11,419 nucleotides of DNA from an uncultured Eubacteriales bacterium (GTDB lineage Bacteria > Bacillota > Clostridia > Oscillospirales > Oscillospiraceae). Shown piece by piece: positions 6,590 to 11,419 of this stretch; position 1 is the stretch's first letter, and every line of letters starts with the position of its first letter. A model generated the notes under the pieces. That model did not search any database. It saw only the letters and a list, made by a program, of their open reading frames with translations, and was not told where the DNA came from. Location: the NCBI GenBank assembly GCA_934567745.1, contig CAKTJM010000056.1:1-11419 (forward strand). Direction: 5' to 3'. Both the position numbers and the translations under genes were made by a program.

Positions 6590-6615
6590 TTTTTTTGATT
6601 TGCCGAAACTTTTTT
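6590..6615 (-). promoter_or_regulatory. Phased A-tracts upstream of the rpmE promoter (UP-element-like)
   Basis: Two runs of A on the minus strand, seven bases (6596-6590) and six bases (6615-6610), are centred about 20 bases apart, or two helical turns. The nearer run lies a few bases upstream of the -35. Such tracts bend DNA and contact the RNA polymerase alpha subunits at strong ribosomal promoters. Confidence 0.55.
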
Positions 6616-6632
6616 CCAGCAAGGATCTCCCG

Positions 6633-9600
6633 TCAGAGCGCCATGCCTTCCCCCGCGTGCAGGAACCACAGGACCCGCCGCGCGACGGGCCGCCCGACGA
6701 TCCGCTCCAGCGCCCAGGCGTAGGTATCGAGCTGCCCGCGGTAGCGCGCGGCCCGCTCGGCCAGGCCCGACGGCGGGACGCGGTCGGTCTTGAAGTCCAG
6801 GACGGTCAGGCCCTCCGGCCCGTCGAACCAGCAGTCGATCACGCCCTGGACGAGGACCTCCTCCCCCTCCGGCGCGTCCGGGAAGAAGCGCCGTGCGTCC
6901 GCCAGCAGCGAGAACGGCCACTCGCGGTGCCGGTCCCCGCTCGCCCGCATCGCCTGCCCCAGGGGGCTTGCGAAGAAGCGCGCCATCGCGGCCGCATCGA
7001 CCGCGGCGGCCTGCCGCTCGGTCAGGTGGCCCTGCGCGGTCAGGCGGGCCAGCTCCGCGCGGATCGTCTCGACGGAGCCGGTCCGCGCCAGGTCGATGGT
7101 CTGCATCGCGGTGTGGAGCGCCGTGCCCCGCTGCGCCGCCGTCAGGCCCATGGTCTCCTGCGCGAAGACGGGCCGCTCGAAGGCCGGCGGCCCGGCCTCC
7201 TCCGCCCCGCGGCGCAGGACGAAGACGCCCGGCTCCTCTCCGGAGGCGGTCTGGACCTGGGTGGCCGTGACCTTCGCCGGGGTCGCGGCGGCGGTCTCGT
7301 AGGGATACCGCCAGCGCAGGTCCGTCAGGATCTCCTCGTCGGTCGGGCCGCTCTCCTCGGGCGCGTCGGCCGCGCGCCGCGCCGGGCGGATGACCTCCTG
7401 CGAGACGGCGCCGGTGTGGTAGCGGATCGTCCACGCCGGCCCGAGCGGCCGCGGCGGCAGCACGGGCGCGGGGACGTCGGCCGCGTCGAGGAGGACCTCC
7501 CCCTCCGGCCGCCCCATCGCCGCCAGGAGGACCCACTGGCCCACGCTGGCGCAGGCGGCGAGGGCCTGCGGCTCGGCGGGGACCGCGACGGCCTCCGCCA
7601 GCGCGCGCAGGTCGCTCGCGCCGTAGGAAAGGCTATGCGTGAGGATGAGCTTCTCCTTCGCACGCGTCATCGCCACGTAGAGGAGCCGCATCTCCTCGGC
7701 CATCATCTCCCGCTTGAGCTCCAGGGCGACGCCCTCGCGGGCGAGGGTGGTGAACTGGACCTGGCGTGCCCGGTCCAGCCCGCGCGGGCCGAGCCCGAGC
7801 CGCGGGTGGAAGAGGACCGGCTTCTGCACGTCGGCGTAGTTGAACCGCCGCCCCAGGCCGCTGACGAAGACGACCGGGTATTCCAGCCCCTTCGAGCGGT
7901 GGATGCTCAGCAGGGCCACGCCGCCGCCCTCCTGCGCGGGGGGCGGCGCGGGGCGGATCCCCCCATTGCGCCGGACCCGGTCGAGGTGCAGCAGGAAGCC
8001 GAAGAGTCCCTTGTGCCCCGTCCCCTCGAAGCGGCGGGCGAGGTCATAGAGAGCCAGCAGGTTCGCCCGCCGCTCCTCTCCGTTCGGCAGGGCGGAGAAG
8101 AGGTCGAGCAGGCCCTCCTCGCGGTAGAGGGTCCAGAGGAGCTGGTGGCTGCTCTGCTCCCCCGCGCCGAAGCGCAGGGCGTCCAGCCGGTCCAAAAAGG
8201 CCGCGCAGTCGGGCCAGCCCAGGGCCTGCGCCCGCCGCAGGGCGTCGTAGAAGCTCCCGTCGTCCAGCGCGCGGATCTCCGCCAGCCGGTCCGGCGTGAA
8301 GCCGAACACCGCCGAGCGCAGCACCGCCAGCAGCGGCACGTCCTGCCGCGCGTCGTCCAGGATCTGGAGCCACGAGAGCGCCACGGAGACCTCCGTCGTC
8401 CGGAAGAAGTCGTCCCCCTCCGTCGCCGCGCAGCCGATCTGCTGCTCGGCCAGGGCCATCGTGTACCAGTTCTGCACCGGGCCGGGCGAGCGCAGGAGGA
8501 TCGCCACGTCCTCCGGCCGCAGCGGGCGGGTGCCGCCCGCTCCGTCGGAGACCGGGAAGCCCTCGTCCAGCAGGGCGCGCAGGCGCTTGGCCACGAAGCG
8601 GGCCTCCGCCAGCGCGCGGCCCCCGAGATCGTCCGCGTCGTCGCGGTCGAGGTCGAGGACGTGCAGCTCCGTCTCGTACCCGTCCCCCGGCGGGAAGCTG
8701 CCGCCGGGATAGAGCGCCTCGGCGTCGGTGTAGTCCATCTCGCCCAGCTCCTGCGACATGATGCAGCGGAAGAGGTCGTTGACGCTCTCGAGCACCTCCG
8801 GCCGGGAGCGGAAGTTCTGGGACAGGACGATCTTGCGGTCCTGGCCGGGGGCCGCCTCCGTCCAGAGCGGACTGGTGCGGTAGCGCGCCAGGAAGATCGT
8901 CGGGTCGGCCAGACGGAAGCGGTAGATCGACTGCTTCACGTCGCCGACGAAGAAGAGGTCCCGCCCCTCGTCCGAGAGGGCGCGGAAGATCGCGTTCTGC
9001 ACCTGGTTCGTGTCCTGGTATTCGTCCACCATGATCTCGCACCACCGGCCGCGCAGCTGCCGCGCGAGATCGGTCGGCGCGCCGTCCGGCCCGATCAGCA
9101 GGCGGACGGTCAGGTGCTCCAGGTCGGAGAAGTCGAGCAGGTCCCGCCGCCGCTTCTCCGCCTCATAGCGGCGCGAGAAGTCCAGCACCAGGTCGATCAG
9201 CCCGTCCATCGCCGGGCGCACCAGGGCCATGTCGGCCAGGAGCGCGGCGCTCCGGCCGGAGAGCCGCCCCCGGGCGGTCTCGATCGCCTTCTTGCACCGG
9301 CCGCGCAGGCTCTTGATCTGGTCCTGCGCCGCCGTGTCGGAGACGCCGCGGGCCGCCTTGAACCGGGGAAAGGGGACCTCACAGCCGACGGCCTCGTCCC
9401 AGCCCGCGGCGGACGCCAGCCGGTCCAGCCCCTCCGCCGTGGCGAGGAGGCTGGCGCCGTAGGCCTTCTCCAGCACCGCGTCCCCGGCGGCCAGGTCGCA
9501 GGCGCGGCGCAGCTGCCCCGCCCAATAGCGCGCGGTCCCGCGCACGTCGTCCAGCAGGACGCGGCCCCACGGGGTCTCGCCCGCGTCGGTCACGCCCGCC

Positions 9601-10202
9601 AGGGCGAACTGTGCCCGCTGCTCCTCCAGCCAGGCGGCGGGGTCCGGCCAGCTCTGCACCCGCGCGTAGACGTCCAGCACGATCTCCATCAGGCGGCTGT
9701 CGTCCCGCCCGGCGGTCAGCAGATCCAACAGCCGCGCGAACGGCCCCTCGGGATCGACGTCCTCGTACCGCTCCTCGAGCACCTGGTCGAGCGTCCGGCC
9801 CATGAGGACGGTGGTCTCCTCGTCCTCGCAGAGGGAGAAGTCCGTCGGCACGTCCAGCAGGTGCCCCCACTGGCGCAGGAGCACCGTGCAGAAGGCGTGG
9901 ATCGTCGAGATCTGCGTCTGGTACAGCCGCGCGGACTGCCGCCGCAGGTGGGCGCTCGTGGGATCGGCCGCCTGGGCGTCGGCCAGCGAGGCGGCGATGC
10001 GCCCGCGCAGCTCCTCCGCCGCGGCCCGGGTGAAGGTGATGATGAGGAACTCGTCCACATCGTGCCCCTCCCCGACCACGCGGTCGAGGAGGCGGTCCAC
10101 CAGCACCCGCGTCTTGCCGGACCCGGCCGCCGCCGCGACCAGCAGCCCGCCGCCCCGGTCCTTCACCGCGGCCTCCTGTTCAGTCGTGCGCCGGATCGCC
10201 AT
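6633..10202 (-). CDS. addA: ATP-dependent helicase/nuclease subunit A (AddA)
   Basis: Helicase-nuclease subunit of AddAB, the Gram-positive counterpart of RecBCD, which unwinds and trims double-strand breaks for RecA loading. The protein has 1189 residues. The UvrD/Rep-type SF1 motifs appear in order: Q-motif TTEQEAAV (6-13), Walker A AAAAGSGKT (23-31), FTRAAAEELRGR (57-68), STIHAFC (99-105), Walker B VDEYQDT (392-398), GDVKQSIYRFR (420-430), NFRSRPEV (463-470), SIHRSKGLEYPVVFVS and LLYVAMTRAKEKLIL. The C-terminal RecB-type nuclease is intact: GVID (D1123), DFKTD (D1136, K1138) and QLDTYAWALE (Q1157, Y1161). I chose the ATG at 10202 because GGAGG (10211-10215) lies 8 bases upstream; the in-frame GTG at 10211 would overlap that site. 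The start overlaps addB by 23 bases, so translation is probably coupled. No terminator is seen after the stop. Confidence 0.98.
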   Translation of the reverse strand: MAIRRTTEQEAAVKDRGGGLLVAAAAGSGKTRVLVDRLLDRVVGEGHDVDEFLIITFTRAAAEELRGRIAASLADAQAADPTSAHLRRQSARLYQTQISTIHAFCTVLLRQWGHLLDVPTDFSLCEDEETTVLMGRTLDQVLEERYEDVDPEGPFARLLDLLTAGRDDSRLMEIVLDVYARVQSWPDPAAWLEEQRAQFALAGVTDAGETPWGRVLLDDVRGTARYWAGQLRRACDLAAGDAVLEKAYGASLLATAEGLDRLASAAGWDEAVGCEVPFPRFKAARGVSDTAAQDQIKSLRGRCKKAIETARGRLSGRSAALLADMALVRPAMDGLIDLVLDFSRRYEAEKRRRDLLDFSDLEHLTVRLLIGPDGAPTDLARQLRGRWCEIMVDEYQDTNQVQNAIFRALSDEGRDLFFVGDVKQSIYRFRLADPTIFLARYRTSPLWTEAAPGQDRKIVLSQNFRSRPEVLESVNDLFRCIMSQELGEMDYTDAEALYPGGSFPPGDGYETELHVLDLDRDDADDLGGRALAEARFVAKRLRALLDEGFPVSDGAGGTRPLRPEDVAILLRSPGPVQNWYTMALAEQQIGCAATEGDDFFRTTEVSVALSWLQILDDARQDVPLLAVLRSAVFGFTPDRLAEIRALDDGSFYDALRRAQALGWPDCAAFLDRLDALRFGAGEQSSHQLLWTLYREEGLLDLFSALPNGEERRANLLALYDLARRFEGTGHKGLFGFLLHLDRVRRNGGIRPAPPPAQEGGGVALLSIHRSKGLEYPVVFVSGLGRRFNYADVQKPVLFHPRLGLGPRGLDRARQVQFTTLAREGVALELKREMMAEEMRLLYVAMTRAKEKLILTHSLSYGASDLRALAEAVAVPAEPQALAACASVGQWVLLAAMGRPEGEVLLDAADVPAPVLPPRPLGPAWTIRYHTGAVSQEVIRPARRAADAPEESGPTDEEILTDLRWRYPYETAAATPAKVTATQVQTASGEEPGVFVLRRGAEEAGPPAFERPVFAQETMGLTAAQRGTALHTAMQTIDLARTGSVETIRAELARLTAQGHLTERQAAAVDAAAMARFFASPLGQAMRASGDRHREWPFSLLADARRFFPDAPEGEEVLVQGVIDCWFDGPEGLTVLDFKTDRVPPSGLAERAARYRGQLDTYAWALERIVGRPVARRVLWFLHAGEGMAL

Positions 10203-11418
10203 CGTCCTCACCTCCCCGCTCCAGGCTCTCCCAAAAGGCCCCGTTCGACATGGTCGGGATCCACCGGCGGCGGTCCCGGCCCTCCTCGAACTGACATGCC
10301 TGGAAATAGTCGCAATATTGGCAGGCGTTGCGCTGCGGCCCCCGCCAGAAGGGGTCCGTGTCCACGTTCCCCGCCGCCAGCTCCGCGCAGATGTCCTCCA
10401 GGATCCTCTGCGTGTGCCGCTTCAGCCGCCCCAGCCGCTCGGCGCTCACGAGCGCCTCGCCGCCGATCGTCCCGGTCCGGGCGCTGACCTTGAGCGGCAG
10501 GAAGCGGATGCCCCCCTCCGGCCGCTCCATCGCCGCCGCGACGGCGGGATCGTCCAGGATCAGGCCGTGCCGCCGCAGGGCCTTGTCGAGCTGCCGCTGC
10601 CGCTCGGCGGGGTCCATGTCCCGCTCGCCGACCGCCATGGCCTCCCGCGCCGGGAGATACAGCGCCCCCGCCGGGACCGGCCGCGTCCCGAACAGGGCCG
10701 CGCCCTCGTCCTCCAGCGCGAAGAGGTACAGCAGGAGCTGCAAGCCCAGCCCGTTCCAGACCTCCGTGAGGTCGAAGGACTTCCGCCCCGTCTTGTAATC
10801 GACGACGCGCAGGTACAGCCGCCCGTCCTGCTCCCAGCCGTCGATCCGGTCCACGAAGCCGGAGACGCGCAGGTCGATCCCGTGCGCGTGGACCGTCACC
10901 GGCGGCAGGTCCTTCCCGCTGCCGAAGCCCAGCTCGAAGCACAGGGGCTGGAAGTCCGACGCGCGCAGCTCCGCCGTGACGTTCTCGACCACGGCCAGCA
11001 CGTTCCGCTCCAGGCGGCGGAAGAGATAGCGCGCCCGCGGGCTCTGGTGCTCCCAGCCGCCCAGGACGGTCTGCACATAGGTCCGCACCGCCGCGCGGGC
11101 CAGGTCCGCCACGGCCTCGTCCGTGTGGGCCGCGATGCCCCCGCCGTCCCGCACGGCGCGCAGGACGTGCTCCAGGACGAAGTGGACGAAGGTCCCGTAC
11201 TCCGGCGCGTCGAAGCCCGCCGGACGCCGCGCCTGGACGTCCAGCCCGTAGCGCAGGAAGTAGGCGAAGTGGCAGGAGCCGTACTGGTCCATCCGCGAGG
11301 CGGACATCGCCACCTGCCGCCCGTACAGCTGCCGCACCGCCGCCGGGGACAGCCGTCCCCGCGTCGTGCGCTGCGCCCGGTCGAGCCGCTCGACCAGGGC
11401 GTCGTCGCCGAGCGCGGC
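10180..11418 (-). CDS. addB: ATP-dependent helicase/nuclease subunit B (AddB), C-terminal part
   Basis: Partner of AddA. The frame is open from the window edge to the TGA at 10182-10180, giving 412 visible residues; the start and the N-terminal helicase-like part (Chi recognition in studied AddAB) lie outside. The visible part is the RecB-family nuclease domain. It shows SASRMDQYGSCHFAYFLRYG, then GFVDRIDGWE, the catalytic core VVDYKTGRKSF, and LGLQLLLYLFALE. Near the end, C-x2-C-x5-C (codons at 10321-10323, 10312-10314 and 10294-10296) together with the earlier cysteine (11272-11274) supplies the four ligands of the AddB 4Fe-4S cluster. The first cysteine is in CHF where CPF is more usual. 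The tail overlaps addA by 23 bases. Confidence 0.96.
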   Translation of the reverse strand, partial: AALGDDALVERLDRAQRTTRGRLSPAAVRQLYGRQVAMSASRMDQYGSCHFAYFLRYGLDVQARRPAGFDAPEYGTFVHFVLEHVLRAVRDGGGIAAHTDEAVADLARAAVRTYVQTVLGGWEHQSPRARYLFRRLERNVLAVVENVTAELRASDFQPLCFELGFGSGKDLPPVTVHAHGIDLRVSGFVDRIDGWEQDGRLYLRVVDYKTGRKSFDLTEVWNGLGLQLLLYLFALEDEGAALFGTRPVPAGALYLPAREAMAVGERDMDPAERQRQLDKALRRHGLILDDPAVAAAMERPEGGIRFLPLKVSARTGTIGGEALVSAERLGRLKRHTQRILEDICAELAAGNVDTDPFWRGPQRNACQYCDYFQACQFEEGRDRRRWIPTMSNGAFWESLERGGEDDGDPAHD

Positions 11419-11419
11419 C

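Noticed and set aside
10203..10211. GTG start three codons upstream for addA
   Set aside because: The GTG overlaps the GGAGG that serves as ribosome-binding site for the ATG at 10202.
6600..10487. Plus-strand open frame of 1295 codons opposite addA
   Set aside because: It is exactly antisense to the intact AddA with all helicase and nuclease motifs. Its translation is low-complexity R/P/A/G/L/V-rich with no recognisable domain. Very high G+C makes stop codons rare in such frames.
1..11419. Mobile elements, CRISPR arrays, tRNA or rRNA genes, riboswitches, defence genes
   Set aside because: I read the intergenic gaps and both strands and saw no direct-repeat array, transposase, terminal repeats, cloverleaf-like sequence or T-box-like leader. 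Gaps are all under about 135 bases.

Overview
This is a G+C-rich window (about two-thirds G+C by eye) from a bacterial chromosome. All nine protein genes lie on the minus strand, so they are read from high to low coordinates. The gene set points to a Bacillota/Clostridia genome: AddA/AddB instead of RecBCD, an AddB with iron-sulfur cysteines, a zinc-type L31, and a dgt-dnaG-rpoD cluster in place of the proteobacterial rpsU-dnaG-rpoD. The base composition would suit a high-G+C gut lineage such as Oscillospiraceae, but that placement is an inference and was not tested.

Layout in the direction of transcription: (1) 11418-6633, the 3' part of addB overlapping a complete addA, together the AddAB helicase-nuclease for double-strand-break resection. 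(2) 6632-6256, rpmE (ribosomal protein bL31) as its own unit, with a clear sigma-A promoter, phased A-tracts upstream, a short structured leader and a strong intrinsic terminator. (3) 6173-3645, a flavin reductase-family gene, hflX (ribosome-associated GTPase) and yigZ (IMPACT family), closely spaced and each with a strong Shine-Dalgarno site. (4) 3519-1, dgt (dNTP triphosphohydrolase), dnaG (primase) and rpoD (primary sigma factor, cut by the window edge). dnaG starts with TTG, and its stop codon overlaps the rpoD start in an ATGA.

Functionally this is a housekeeping stretch: recombination repair, ribosome structure and rescue, dNTP-pool control, replication priming and transcription initiation. 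I found no mobile element, CRISPR array, tRNA or rRNA gene, or defence or biosynthetic cluster, and no gene-free stretch longer than about 135 bases. I see no sign of a previously undescribed system. What deserves a second look is regulatory: a terminator-like perfect inverted repeat facing against all the genes upstream of dgt, an out-of-frame start with its own ribosome-binding site overlapping the dnaG start, the rpmE leader, the palindromes ahead of the flavin reductase gene, and an insertion in RpoD between regions 1.2 and 2.1.
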